A DNA stretch of 64,000 nt from the NCBI RefSeq assembly GCF_013369385.1, contig NZ_SZTO01000007.1, positions 1 through 64,000 on the forward strand, written 5' to 3'. The notes beneath the pieces were generated by a model, which saw nothing but the letters and a program-made list of their open reading frames with translations, ran no database searches and had not been told where the DNA came from. A program made the translations under genes and the position numbers. Source of the DNA: Vibrio sp. 05-20-BW147. GTDB taxonomy: Bacteria; Pseudomonadota; Gammaproteobacteria; Enterobacterales; Vibrionaceae. Positions 1-9,052 of this stretch are shown here, in pieces; positions within the stretch are counted from its first letter, which is position 1, and each line of letters starts with the position of its first letter.

Positions 1-102
1 GATAGCGCTAATAACAAGGAACATAACATCGATAAGGTCGTGTTTTTGGTTGATGTCCGAGCGAGTATCTTCTACAACAGATAAGTGTTCAATAAGGTTC
101 AA
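1..102 (-). CDS. ISAs1-family transposase, N-terminal fragment (cut by window edge)
   Basis: Thirty-four codons are visible, reading LNLIEHLSVVEDTRSD then INQKHDLIDVMFLVISAI. The pattern of an acidic-Arg motif (EDTRSD), a His-Asp-Leu-Ile-Asp segment and a hydrophobic run matches the N-terminal domain associated with ISAs1/H-repeat DDE transposases. It overlaps the last codons of hcp in another frame. I see no ATG; a TTG at its 5' end is the only nearby start, so the true start is uncertain. The catalytic domain is outside the window. Confidence 0.6.
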   Translation of the reverse strand, partial: MNLIEHLSVVEDTRSDINQKHDLIDVMFLVISAI

Positions 103-170
103 AATGACTGTGCTGCTGAGGGTTTGGCACAATTAGATCATATTTGTTAACAAAGTGCGATCCCGCCCTG
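1..170 (-). mobile_element. End of an ISAs1-family insertion sequence (partial, runs off the left edge)
   Basis: Seen: directly after the Hcp-like part of hcp the minus strand changes character, and a reading frame resembling the N-terminus of ISAs1/H-repeat transposases begins within about 70 bases. I place the element end near base 170, where the minus strand reads CAGGGCGGGATCGCAC, because Hcp similarity stops there and the remaining hcp codons look non-Hcp. Inference: the element inserted into the 3' end of hcp. The exact terminal repeat cannot be confirmed because the other end lies outside the window. Confidence 0.6.
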
Positions 171-649
171 TACATTTGTTGACCTTTAACACCGCTGTAA
201 CCGTATACCAACGGAGCAGATGTGTTGTTTTTGTCATCAGTAGGCGTCACCGTCATCATCATCTCTGTGTAAGAAATGGTGATTGTTTCAATTGGACGGT
301 CGTCTTGAATTGACACTGCATAGTTAGAAATCATGGCATCCGTTAGTTGAATTTTCATGATTTCTTCGATTTTTTCACCCTGCTTAGTGATATGGAATAC
401 AGCGGGTTTACCCTTACCAATCGTGGCTTCTTTGAACAGATCTGGGGATGCTTTGTCTTGAAGTTTGGTAATGGTCATATCGTAAAGACGAGTAGAGCTT
501 GCTTCACGATCCATTGCGGTACCAGTATAAGAAGAAATTTCACGACCTACACTCCAATCAACTGAAAGAAGAGTAATCATATCCTTGTACTGTTCTGCGG
601 TAGCTTCACCTTTAATATCAGCATATTTCAGGTAGGTATTTGACTGCAT
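89..649 (-). CDS. hcp: T6SS tube protein Hcp (TssD) with a probable foreign C-terminal tail
   Basis: Hcp forms hexameric rings that stack into the inner tube ejected by the T6SS. This is the Hcp1-like family: conserved beta-barrel features such as the PIETITISYTEM strand, with an MQSNTYLKYADIKGEA start and a GGAG ribosome site. The family usually has about 160-172 residues; this product has 186. The last 28 or so residues (after VKGQQ) do not look like Hcp and overlap a putative insertion-sequence end, so the natural C-terminus was probably replaced. It sits 215 bases after clpV as the last gene of the locus, so it may also have its own promoter; I saw no clear sigma-54 box. The core call is secure; the tail interpretation is inference. 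Confidence 0.9.
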   Translation of the reverse strand: MQSNTYLKYADIKGEATAEQYKDMITLLSVDWSVGREISSYTGTAMDREASSTRLYDMTITKLQDKASPDLFKEATIGKGKPAVFHITKQGEKIEEIMKIQLTDAMISNYAVSIQDDRPIETITISYTEMMMTVTPTDDKNNTSAPLVYGYSGVKGQQMYRAGSHFVNKYDLIVPNPQQHSHFEPY

Positions 650-864
650 GCTAGTCTCCTATAGCATTTGATTAATAAAACTCAAAAAAGAGTCAGATTT
701 TCTTACTAGAATAAGAACTTTAGAATTAATAATAAATGTATTAAATAGGTAAAATTAAATACACACTTTTATAACTGAGATGCTCGCTATTTTGTAGTGA
801 ATAACGAACATCTGTTAAACATGTTAGATGCAATTCTCAATTAACTAAAAATCATAAAAAAGTA

Positions 865-3429
865 TTAGACGATTGAGATAGACAAGTCATCAACTTCACC
901 TTCTATCTCAATTTTATTAATTCTTATATCATTAAGAATGGCATTTAATACGGATTCAGATATTTTAGGCAGCACCTTATTTTCAATCACATTTTGAAGA
1001 GCACGCGCGCCACTGCCCGTTTCATTGCAGCTGTCAACAATACTATTAATTAAGCGATCGTTGATCACCGCTTCTGCTTTATAGTTTGTTTTTATCCTCT
1101 TCTGAATTTTGGAGAGTTTCAGCGCGGTGATTTTCTCCAATACATCACGGTGCAAAGGGATATAAGGAATGACATTCACTCGACCTAAAAAAGCGGGCTT
1201 GAAATCCTGTAACAAATCGTCTCGTAGCGCTTCTTTGAGTGCCTCCGGATCCGGAGCAAGCTCTGGATCTTGGAATAACTCCATTGTTGTTTCCGTCCCA
1301 GAGTTGGAAGTCATGATAATGATGGTGTTTTTGAAATCGATGTCTCGCCCTTCACCGTCTTTAATCATGCCCTTATCAAACACTTGATAGAAAATATCCT
1401 GTACACCCGGATGGGCTTTCTCCATTTCATCAAGCAATATGACGCTGTAAGGTTTTCTTCTCACGGCTTCCGTTAGCACACCACCTTCGCCATACCCAAC
1501 GTAGCCCGGAGGAGAGCCCAGCAGTAACGAGACTTTATGCTCTTCTTTAAATTCAGACATGTTAATGACGGTGATGTTTTCTTCACTACCATACACTTGC
1601 TCAGCAATGGCCAACGCAGATTCCGTTTTACCGACACCACTTGGGCCTACCAAGAAAAAGATACCGTTAGGTTTTGATTCTTCATTGAGCTGTGCTCTCG
1701 CGGTTTTGATCACTTCCGCCATTTTACTCAACGCGTGATCTTGGCCGACCACTCGCTCTTGCAGATGTTGCTGTAAGTCTAGAATCGCTTTTATTTCATC
1801 GCTTTTTAGTTTGCCTAATGGTATGCCTGTCCAGCCTGCAATAATTTCAGCGATTAGGGCTTCGTTAACATGCGAAAACACCAAAGGCATCGGGTTAGAC
1901 GATAACCGCTGTTCAATGGATTGCAGCTGATTGGCTTTCTCTGCAGATGGTTCTGCCAAAATGGAATCACGGAGCACTTTGGCCTGCTTGACTGCGCCTT
2001 CTTCATCTCGCCACGTTGTCTCTAGTTGGTGAATTTCATTTTGAAGGAGCGACAACTTGCTCTCAAGTTCGTCAAGAGCTGTTTGATGAGAATGACCAAA
2101 TGCAAGTTCATTGGTGAGCTGAAGCTGTTGAGCTTCTATCATTTGGCGTTTTTTGTATTTCTGATCAAGCAGCCCTGGTATCGAGTTTTGACTCAAAGCA
2201 ACACGAGAGCACGCGGTATCTAAAACTGATACCGCCTTGTCTGGCAACTGACGGCCGCTAATGTAGCGAGAAGAAAGAAAGACGGCAGCCTTGAGTGCCT
2301 CGGTAGTAATGTGGACGCCATGATGTTTTTCCATGACAGGAACGAGGCCACGCAGCATCTCTATCGCCAATTCAGGTGAGGGTTCCTCTATTTTAACCAC
2401 TTGAAAACGACGGGTCAGAGCTGCGTCTTTCTCTACATATTTTTTGTATTCAGCCCATGTGGTTGCGGCGATCGTGCGTAGCTCCCCTCTGGCTAAGGCG
2501 GGCTTAAGTATGTTCGCAGCATCACCTTGACCAGCCTGCGCCCCTCCACCAATCAATCCATGCGCTTCATCGATAAACAGTACGATAGGCACCGCTGACT
2601 CTTTGACTTCTTTGACCACGTTCTTCAATCGATTTTCAAACTCGCCCTTCATACCAGCACCGGCCTGGAGTAGCGCCAAATCAAGCGATTTAATTCTCAC
2701 TGCTTTAAGCGCGGGAGGCACATCCCCTTGAGCGATTTTTAGCGCAAGTCCTTCGACAACGGCGGTTTTACCTACCCCCGCCTCACCCGTCAGGATAGGG
2801 TTATTTTGACGGCGTCGCAGAAGAATATCCGTCATCAGCCGAATTTCATCATCGCGACCAATCACCGGATCAATTTGCCCCAGCTCTGCTTGCTCTGTCA
2901 GATCTATCGTAAATTGATCCAACGCTTGTGTAGAAGCTCTGTGGTTGGGAATTTGATTAGCCAGTTCAACATGAGTCTGAGCGTATTCGATTAACGCGCT
3001 AGGTTGAATTTTGCTTAACTCTTTGCTTACTGTCGAAGATAGGGCAAACAGCGTGTCGTCAGAGAGGAAGGCATGAAGCAAATGAACAGCAGCAATTTTT
3101 TCTGCTTCAAACGCAATCGTCGCTGTCATCCACGCATTCTGTAGTATGGTGACCGTATGGGATGACAACCCCGGTACAGTTTGGCAGCCCGTTTTGTACT
3201 TCTCTAATTGCAAAGTGAAATCTGTCTGCAGTTGGTTCAGATCAACCTTAAACGAACGATACAGTTCGATTTCATCAGGCCCAGCACTTTGCACTAGCGT
3301 AAGCAGCCAATGTGTCATTTCAATACTGTGGTGGGTTCTTGAGCTCGCCAAAGCAGCGGCTTGCTCTAATGCTCTTTTCGCTTCAGGGGTTAACTTGTCA
3401 ACTAACGCGGATAGTGAAAGAGATGCCAT
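865..3429 (-). CDS. clpV: T6SS AAA+ ATPase ClpV (TssH)
   Basis: ClpV disassembles the contracted TssB/TssC sheath so that subunits can be reused. The 854-residue protein has the Clp_N repeat domain (about 1-150), a first AAA+ module with Walker A GEAGVGKT near residue 214 and Walker B LFIDEAH, a coiled middle domain (about 400-500), and a second AAA+ module with Walker A GPSGVGKT near residue 591 and LLDEMEKAHPG. Length and domain order are typical of ClpB-type ClpV. An AGGA site lies 8 bases before the ATG. It follows tssG closely in the T6SS operon. Confidence 0.97.
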   Translation of the reverse strand: MASLSLSALVDKLTPEAKRALEQAAALASSRTHHSIEMTHWLLTLVQSAGPDEIELYRSFKVDLNQLQTDFTLQLEKYKTGCQTVPGLSSHTVTILQNAWMTATIAFEAEKIAAVHLLHAFLSDDTLFALSSTVSKELSKIQPSALIEYAQTHVELANQIPNHRASTQALDQFTIDLTEQAELGQIDPVIGRDDEIRLMTDILLRRRQNNPILTGEAGVGKTAVVEGLALKIAQGDVPPALKAVRIKSLDLALLQAGAGMKGEFENRLKNVVKEVKESAVPIVLFIDEAHGLIGGGAQAGQGDAANILKPALARGELRTIAATTWAEYKKYVEKDAALTRRFQVVKIEEPSPELAIEMLRGLVPVMEKHHGVHITTEALKAAVFLSSRYISGRQLPDKAVSVLDTACSRVALSQNSIPGLLDQKYKKRQMIEAQQLQLTNELAFGHSHQTALDELESKLSLLQNEIHQLETTWRDEEGAVKQAKVLRDSILAEPSAEKANQLQSIEQRLSSNPMPLVFSHVNEALIAEIIAGWTGIPLGKLKSDEIKAILDLQQHLQERVVGQDHALSKMAEVIKTARAQLNEESKPNGIFFLVGPSGVGKTESALAIAEQVYGSEENITVINMSEFKEEHKVSLLLGSPPGYVGYGEGGVLTEAVRRKPYSVILLDEMEKAHPGVQDIFYQVFDKGMIKDGEGRDIDFKNTIIIMTSNSGTETTMELFQDPELAPDPEALKEALRDDLLQDFKPAFLGRVNVIPYIPLHRDVLEKITALKLSKIQKRIKTNYKAEAVINDRLINSIVDSCNETGSGARALQNVIENKVLPKISESVLNAILNDIRINKIEIEGEVDDLSISIV

Positions 3430-3442
3430 TCTTAAATCCTTT

Positions 3443-4411
3443 TTAAATTGTTATCGTTATTTGTTTATTTGCGTTCGATAGGCTCGGCATTAAGATACTG
3501 CCTTTGCCTAATCGACCTCTTCCTTTTGCTAAGTTAGCGCTAGGAAGTTGTGCTCTACGAGCGGTTAAAGTCCAACGAATACGCTTACTCGTCCCCAACA
3601 TGCGGCACATCAAATGCTTGGTCTCACCCAATCGTTCGGTGTGGAGCAACGCCGCTAATGAATCAGGGTCCTTTGCAATCAACTCGACATCAAATCCAGA
3701 ACTCATGTTCCAGCTTTGCTTACCAAGCATGGCCCCCAATCCCAGTTGTGCGTGCTGCCCTTCCGGCCTATCACGGCTGCAAAGGCGAGTTTGCTCTGCT
3801 TCACTAATGTCAAACCAGCGACCTTTGAACTCATGCAAACGCACATCACATCCGGTATAAAACTCAATGACGCTTTTGATGTATGCACGGCTTCGACGCT
3901 TTGACGTAAACATACCGCCAAAGAAAATCGCTTCATCGTCCTGGTTGCCAGTCAGAGAGGAGAGGACGGTCTGAATGGGCGACGCCGCTGATTTCTTATC
4001 TTGCGTTCGCAGTTGTGCGGGCAATTGGTATGACTGCCAACACCGGTAGTAGAGAGAGAGCAGTCTGTGGTTAAAAATGTCGAAGAAATCCTTCATAGCC
4101 GTGTCATTTTCACGCGCCCTTTGCATAACCAGCTCGCTGTAATGACTCGGCAGTACCCCCTGCTCACCGGTTAAACCGATGATGTTGGTTTGTAAGGTTA
4201 ATTTATTGCTCTGGCAATTTGACACGACATTTATCAGCTCTCGCGCCTCATAACCTAAACGTTGCGAGACTGTGAGCTGGATTTTTTCATTCTTTGGTAA
4301 CGCATCAGAACCCAGATGACTATCTGCCTGCAGTAGATGAGTCTCGATCAAATGTATCGCGGTAAAGAGAGGTAGCGATTCAATCTCAGCGAGAAAATCT
4401 TCACTTTTCAT
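3443..4411 (-). CDS. tssG: T6SS baseplate protein TssG
   Basis: TssG pairs with TssF and TssE to form the baseplate wedge on which the sheath assembles. The 322-residue product carries the family's N-terminal LPLFTAIHLIETHL segment and the middle GLTGEQGVLPSHYSELV motif (G-x-x-G-x-LP-x-HY), which is diagnostic. I chose the ATG whose first bases overlap the tssF stop (ATGA) because a GGGAGAGAG ribosome site precedes it; an upstream in-frame ATG would lie inside tssF. The overlap implies translational coupling. Confidence 0.95.
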   Translation of the reverse strand: MKSEDFLAEIESLPLFTAIHLIETHLLQADSHLGSDALPKNEKIQLTVSQRLGYEARELINVVSNCQSNKLTLQTNIIGLTGEQGVLPSHYSELVMQRARENDTAMKDFFDIFNHRLLSLYYRCWQSYQLPAQLRTQDKKSAASPIQTVLSSLTGNQDDEAIFFGGMFTSKRRSRAYIKSVIEFYTGCDVRLHEFKGRWFDISEAEQTRLCSRDRPEGQHAQLGLGAMLGKQSWNMSSGFDVELIAKDPDSLAALLHTERLGETKHLMCRMLGTSKRIRWTLTARRAQLPSANLAKGRGRLGKGSILMPSLSNANKQITITI

Positions 4412-6234
4412 AACAGCTCTCTCTCTCCCGCCATCGATGGCCATGTATGGAATAACGCCCCAGTGGAGGAGAGCTTAATCAGTAGCCGTGTGAACGTGTT
4501 GACTTCAGCGAATTGTGAGAAGTAACTCGATAGCACGTTTCCTAACAAAAAGATCTGTTCTCGAGACAAAATCTGATCGGAAATCGTTAAGGTGATTTCG
4601 CTGCCGTGGCAAAAACCGACCCGACCATTTTGTACCACACGCCCAGTCGTCATCTTTGTCGACATACCTTTAATTGAATCGATCATTGCTTTGGTTTCTG
4701 GCGAACCTCTAAAAGCCAGCAAGTTCAAGATTTGCTTGAGCGTTTCCGCTCCTTGTTGATTGCAGAAATGATCCAATGTAATCAGTTTTGCAAACTGCCA
4801 TCGAGTCGTCTCATCCATTTCGGCGCGAATGGTTTCGGTTGGCGTGGTCAAGCAACGAACGCGACTAAAATTGTCCTGACTCTCAGGCAATGTGACCAAA
4901 GGAAGCCCTCCACCAAACGGAATTTTGGCGGGGAGATTACGATTGCAACACCACGTGTCGATCGACATCAACCAACTTTCTTTCGCATCGGGAGCAAACA
5001 ATTGGTGCTTACGATCAACCAGTGATACGAACACTTCCCGCCCGGGTTCATCAAAACCACCAGCCCAGTTTCTATCTTCTCTACGCATTAACCAGAACAG
5101 ATCATATTGCGTTTGATAGTGGGTATGCGTCCCCGCATAGTAAGGGGGCAAGTTTTCGAAGACCTTATTCCAGTTTCTTAAAGTGACGTCATCAATACTG
5201 ACCACTTCACTCGACTCTGGATCGCAGTGCTCTGGATGCAGTTGATATTCATATTCAGAGGCTTGCACCCTCATTGGCTTCATTTTCGCTTGATAAAGAT
5301 TGACAACCGGAACTGCTCCTAAGGCGATATTTTCGACAGAGACTTGTTTCTCCAACCAGTCGTTGCCCTCTGCAAAATAGAGCCAGATTTCCGCTTTCCC
5401 TTGTTCGCTAGCGAGAACTGAGAGATCTAAGTCTGTCAGCTCAAAAAAGAGAAATTTTTCGGGGAAGTGCAAGTACTCGATCAATAGACGCGTGCCAGAA
5501 AAGCTACGCTTACTGTATGGAACCGCTTGTATTTGGTCGTCGAAGCCCAATGAACGTATGTGACGTGGCGTGAGCTCTTTTTTGCATCGACCTCCTTGTA
5601 CCAAGCTTAGGCCAATGCAGGATTGAAAAATTTGTTGGTAAAGCTGCAGAGCGGCTTGTCGTTGACCACTCAGATAGAATCGCAGGCATGAATCATCCAG
5701 AGTGGATAGGCTCAACTCAGCATTGTTCGATTGAATTTCGAGTTTGAGCACTGACTTGGCAGCGAGCTCCATACGACATTCTGTGCCACTAAAAGGGGCA
5801 TTTTCAAACTGGGCGTCAGTGACATCAAAAGGATGAACTTGTGTGGCACAGCATGTTTTGAAGTCACACTCTTGGTATCCCGGTGCCGTGATCGTGACAC
5901 GTTCTCCTTTGGCCACCGTAAACGCCGCCGACGAAGAGGTCGTTCCTTTCAACTGCACAATCGACATTGACGGAATGGGGGCGTGAAAATCGGGAAATAG
6001 CTGCCCAATTAACGCTTCGGTTAGCTGTGGAAACGCGTTATCCAAGCTTTGTCGTATACGAGCAGAGAGAAAAGCACACCCTTCGAGAAGCCTTGATACA
6101 TGAGGGTCTTCAACGACTTCATCATTCATTCGCAATCGAGCGGCAATCTTAGGGTATTGTTCCCCAAATTCATGGCCTTTATGACGCAAATACGCGAGTT
6201 CTCGATTGTAGTATTTCAGAAAATCTTCACTCAT
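4408..6234 (-). CDS. tssF: T6SS baseplate protein TssF
   Basis: This is the large baseplate subunit (VasA/ImpG family), 608 residues, about the usual 580-630. The N-terminus MSEDFLKYYNRELAYLR and the motif HVSRLLEGCAFLSARIRQSLD are strongly conserved in the family. It overlaps tssE by four bases at its start and tssG by four at its end, as baseplate genes often do. TssF binds TssG and TssE and contacts TssK. Confidence 0.96.
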   Translation of the reverse strand: MSEDFLKYYNRELAYLRHKGHEFGEQYPKIAARLRMNDEVVEDPHVSRLLEGCAFLSARIRQSLDNAFPQLTEALIGQLFPDFHAPIPSMSIVQLKGTTSSSAAFTVAKGERVTITAPGYQECDFKTCCATQVHPFDVTDAQFENAPFSGTECRMELAAKSVLKLEIQSNNAELSLSTLDDSCLRFYLSGQRQAALQLYQQIFQSCIGLSLVQGGRCKKELTPRHIRSLGFDDQIQAVPYSKRSFSGTRLLIEYLHFPEKFLFFELTDLDLSVLASEQGKAEIWLYFAEGNDWLEKQVSVENIALGAVPVVNLYQAKMKPMRVQASEYEYQLHPEHCDPESSEVVSIDDVTLRNWNKVFENLPPYYAGTHTHYQTQYDLFWLMRREDRNWAGGFDEPGREVFVSLVDRKHQLFAPDAKESWLMSIDTWCCNRNLPAKIPFGGGLPLVTLPESQDNFSRVRCLTTPTETIRAEMDETTRWQFAKLITLDHFCNQQGAETLKQILNLLAFRGSPETKAMIDSIKGMSTKMTTGRVVQNGRVGFCHGSEITLTISDQILSREQIFLLGNVLSSYFSQFAEVNTFTRLLIKLSSTGALFHTWPSMAGERELL

Positions 6235-6704
6235 TTCGCTCTACTCAGTTTTATCCCTAGACTGACGGGCTCAACTTCCGAATCCATAACCAACTCCTGC
6301 TCGTTATTATCAATCATGCAGGTCGCCTTGATTCTGAGTTTTAAAATTCGATCTAACGGATTTTTGTCTTCTGCAATGGCGACCGACACATAGTTGAGCC
6401 TAGGTTCATACTGTTGAATGGTTTCTTTCACTCGTTGGCACAGAACCTGTTGCCCATCCGCGCTGCTAAATGGCATTGATGAGAAATCTGGCAAACCATA
6501 TCGCAAGATAGACGTCTGTATTTCACGTAGCTCATCTGACAACGTCATCCAGTTGATACGGCTGTTGAGTAATGATTCAAGATCTCGTCTGAGTGAATCC
6601 ATCAACGCATGCCGCGTTAATGGAAAGTCTCTATCAATGCTGCTCAGAGGATCACTGTCCGTCAATTTATCCATGAGGGATGGGACTAGACCTGTTTCTC
6701 TCAT
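6231..6704 (-). CDS. tssE: T6SS baseplate protein TssE (gp25-like)
   Basis: A 157-residue homologue of phage T4 gp25, which nucleates sheath polymerisation. It shows the family's N-terminal LMDKLTDSDP segment, a DLESLLNSR motif (the conserved L-x-x-LLNTR-type element) and the C-terminal region of the GPW/gp25 fold. It overlaps tagJ by four bases upstream and tssF by four downstream. Confidence 0.93.
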   Translation of the reverse strand: MRETGLVPSLMDKLTDSDPLSSIDRDFPLTRHALMDSLRRDLESLLNSRINWMTLSDELREIQTSILRYGLPDFSSMPFSSADGQQVLCQRVKETIQQYEPRLNYVSVAIAEDKNPLDRILKLRIKATCMIDNNEQELVMDSEVEPVSLGIKLSRAK

Positions 6705-7504
6705 TCAATCGTGGTTTCCACAGCCAAGGCGACTCGTTCTAATTGGCTCAAAGCAAGCGCATTGTCACCAACTAACCACATCTTTTGCCCTTGACCGATG
6801 CAGTGATCCGTACCTAGAACATTTTTCCAGTCCGTTTCTCTGCCCAGTTTTTGGTTGCCACTTTCGGAATCTACGTACGTCATTGGGAAATGAGCTTCAC
6901 CTTCGCCAAGTCCTTGAATATCGAACTCGCATGGTCGCCATAGTGTTTCCAACATGTTGGTGGCGGGTTTGAGTTCCAAGTAATGGATATCGTCCATCGG
7001 AACTAAGAAATAGTTACCTGCGGAAGAAAAGAGCTCAATGAAGCCCCCCAATCGATCATCGAGATCTCTCACATCATCATAGCGCACACCATTAATTTCA
7101 AATTGGAGTGCTTGACGGGATTGCTCTGCACGCTCACACACCGAGATCAGTTCCTCATGGTTGTTCTCTTTTTGCGCCAAAATGAACTGAACAATCGTTT
7201 CACCCAGTTTTTCGGTACCCTCTATGAATTGCGCTGATGCGGCGCCTGCAAAAAAGTCCTTTCTTGCTTGAGCAGCTTTAACCAGATGACGAATTTGGCT
7301 TGCGCCGGGCAAATACTCAGGGAACAACTTAATGGACTGCATTAACTGTTCATCCGCGCGCTCAAACTCGCCCATAATGCATAGCAGTTCAATAAACTTG
7401 CTGCGAATAGTGGCGTTTTTGGGCGCCAATTTAATTTCTTTAATCAGCGCTTCTTTGGCGAGTTCGAGCTCGCTTCGACTGAGGTGGTCTTGCCAATCTG
7501 ACAT
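6701..7504 (-). CDS. tagJ: T6SS accessory protein TagJ (ImpE family)
   Basis: TagJ/ImpE proteins bind the sheath and can link TssB to ClpV. The 267-residue product has an N-terminal TPR-like helical region (APKNATIRSKFIELLCIMGEFERAD, split across helices) and the ImpE C-terminal domain with YDDVRDLDDRLGGF and NYFLVPMDDI. I start at the ATG preceded by AAGGAA; a TTG six codons upstream would overlap the previous gene's stop. TagJ occurs only in some T6SS subtypes, which fits the presence of two TssC genes here. Confidence 0.9.
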   Translation of the reverse strand: MSDWQDHLSRSELELAKEALIKEIKLAPKNATIRSKFIELLCIMGEFERADEQLMQSIKLFPEYLPGASQIRHLVKAAQARKDFFAGAASAQFIEGTEKLGETIVQFILAQKENNHEELISVCERAEQSRQALQFEINGVRYDDVRDLDDRLGGFIELFSSAGNYFLVPMDDIHYLELKPATNMLETLWRPCEFDIQGLGEGEAHFPMTYVDSESGNQKLGRETDWKNVLGTDHCIGQGQKMWLVGDNALALSQLERVALAVETTIE

Positions 7505-7514
7505 GTTTATTTCC

Positions 7515-9008
7515 TTATACAATATGCTCAGGAGACAACTCCGTAATCAACTTGATCGATGAAACCATTTGATCCAGTTGAAAATGGGGCCGTAGGTGGA
7601 TCACCGAATAATATTTTCCTGGGCTACCTAGCTTTTCAGTGACTTTTATTTTGGCTTCGTTAAGCGGATATTTTGCTCTCAGTTCATCCGAAGCCTCATC
7701 AGACGCAGTGGTATATTTATGAAGCCACGCCTGAAAATCTCGTTCTATCGATTGGGCATCTTGATAGCTGCCAATCCGATCTCTTCCCATCACTTTTAAA
7801 TAGTGAGCAATTCTTGAAACACATAAGGTGTATTGCAACATCGAAGACAAACGTGCATTTACACTGGCTCCCTTGGAAGCAAACTGCTGAGGTTTGTGTA
7901 AAGAGATGTTCGAAGTAAAGCTAACAAACGGCGTTTCAGCGACGGGAGACAGAGGGATAAATCCACAATCTGCCAACTCTTGCTCTCTTTTTTCCGTTAT
8001 TTTTAAGTTGAGAGGTGCGCGATATCGCCCTCCCTTTCCTGGTAAATCAACCTGACATAAAGAAGGAGGCTGGATAATGCCTTGAGAGTAGTCCCCTGTT
8101 TTATGTCCACGTATGTGTGTAAACCAACCATGCTCTTGAAATGCTCTAACAATGACCGCGGCAAAGGAATAGGCGGCATTTCCCCACAACAAATCTTGGT
8201 GCGAATCTCGAATTCGTTCGTTATAAACAAAAGAATCCGATCTCGAGCCGTCACTTTGATATGGCTGACGATATAAAAGGTTGGGTAGCGTTAAACCAAT
8301 AAACCGAACATCCTCTTCGGCTCGTAGTCGTTTCCAACTCACGTATTCGTTTTGCTCAAATTGGGCATAGACGTTCGTCATCGACGCGATGTTTTCAAAG
8401 TAATCTGAACCAAAAACACTCGGTTCGACCGACATAATGAAAGGGCTAAACGCCGCTGCTGCCGACTGCGCAATTTTCCTTAATATGTTGATTTCTCTTT
8501 CAACCACCATGGCGTTTTGACCACCACAGAGATAATAGTCACCAATCAATAAACCAAACGGCTCTCCCCCTGGCATCGAGTATTCGTTTTGATAGACCAA
8601 TTTAAACAGTGCGGATTGATCGAACTCTATCGCTCGCTCACTGTCTTTCTTCAGCTCCTCCCACGTACAAGATAGGACTTTGACCTTTACGAGATCTCCG
8701 GCATTGTGATCTTTCTGCTGCACAAGGTAATTTAAGCCTCGCCAGGTCGCTTCAAGCTTTTGCATTTGTCGGTGATGCAGAATCTCATCCAGTTGAGCGC
8801 TCACTTCCCTGTCAATCGATTCAATGGCACTGATGATGCTGTGAACAAACTCTTGTTTCGTTTTCGCTCCAGAAATCTCAACCCAATAGCTCACCATCTG
8901 CGTCATCGTCTTGGCATCAAGAAAATGCGCCATCCAAATACCATTCTCCAAAGCAGACTCTGGTGTCGGTAAATCGTGGGAAAGTTGCTCAATTTCGATG
9001 AAATTCAT
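7515..9008 (-). CDS. Second TssC-type sheath large subunit (TssC paralogue)
   Basis: A 497-residue member of the EvpB/TssC family, paralogous to the tssC just upstream. It keeps the family's [26 protein letters not shown] and RIAHYLKVMGRDRIGS segments. I start at the ATG giving MNFIEIEQLSHD, because the longer frame would overlap tssC. No good Shine-Dalgarno sequence sits directly before this ATG; a perfect hairpin fills that space. The same two-TssC order occurs in the vibrio T6SS2 type (family knowledge, from memory). Its role is unclear: it could be a minor sheath or cap subunit. It is divergent enough from tssC not to be a recent duplicate. Confidence 0.9.
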   Translation of the reverse strand: MNFIEIEQLSHDLPTPESALENGIWMAHFLDAKTMTQMVSYWVEISGAKTKQEFVHSIISAIESIDREVSAQLDEILHHRQMQKLEATWRGLNYLVQQKDHNAGDLVKVKVLSCTWEELKKDSERAIEFDQSALFKLVYQNEYSMPGGEPFGLLIGDYYLCGGQNAMVVEREINILRKIAQSAAAAFSPFIMSVEPSVFGSDYFENIASMTNVYAQFEQNEYVSWKRLRAEEDVRFIGLTLPNLLYRQPYQSDGSRSDSFVYNERIRDSHQDLLWGNAAYSFAAVIVRAFQEHGWFTHIRGHKTGDYSQGIIQPPSLCQVDLPGKGGRYRAPLNLKITEKREQELADCGFIPLSPVAETPFVSFTSNISLHKPQQFASKGASVNARLSSMLQYTLCVSRIAHYLKVMGRDRIGSYQDAQSIERDFQAWLHKYTTASDEASDELRAKYPLNEAKIKVTEKLGSPGKYYSVIHLRPHFQLDQMVSSIKLITELSPEHIV

Positions 9009-9018
9009 ATCAATATGA

Positions 9019-9043
9019 GGGACTGGCTTGTTATGCCAGTCCC
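9019..9043 (-). promoter_or_regulatory. Perfect intercistronic hairpin between tssC and the second tssC
   Basis: GGGACTGGC pairs with GCCAGTCCC around a 7-base loop: nine perfect pairs. It lies in the 44-base gap, ending 10 bases before the downstream ATG. No U-tract follows, so it is not an ordinary terminator. Folding would bring the upstream AGAGAGG sequence to within about 13 bases of the ATG. It could equally be an RNA processing or stability element. Confidence 0.6.
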
Positions 9044-9052
9044 TAGCCTCTC

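Noticed and set aside
650..864. Sigma-54 promoter for hcp in the clpV-hcp gap
   Set aside because: No TGGCAC-N5-TTGC type element could be found on the minus strand; only AT-rich DNA and weak repeats are present.
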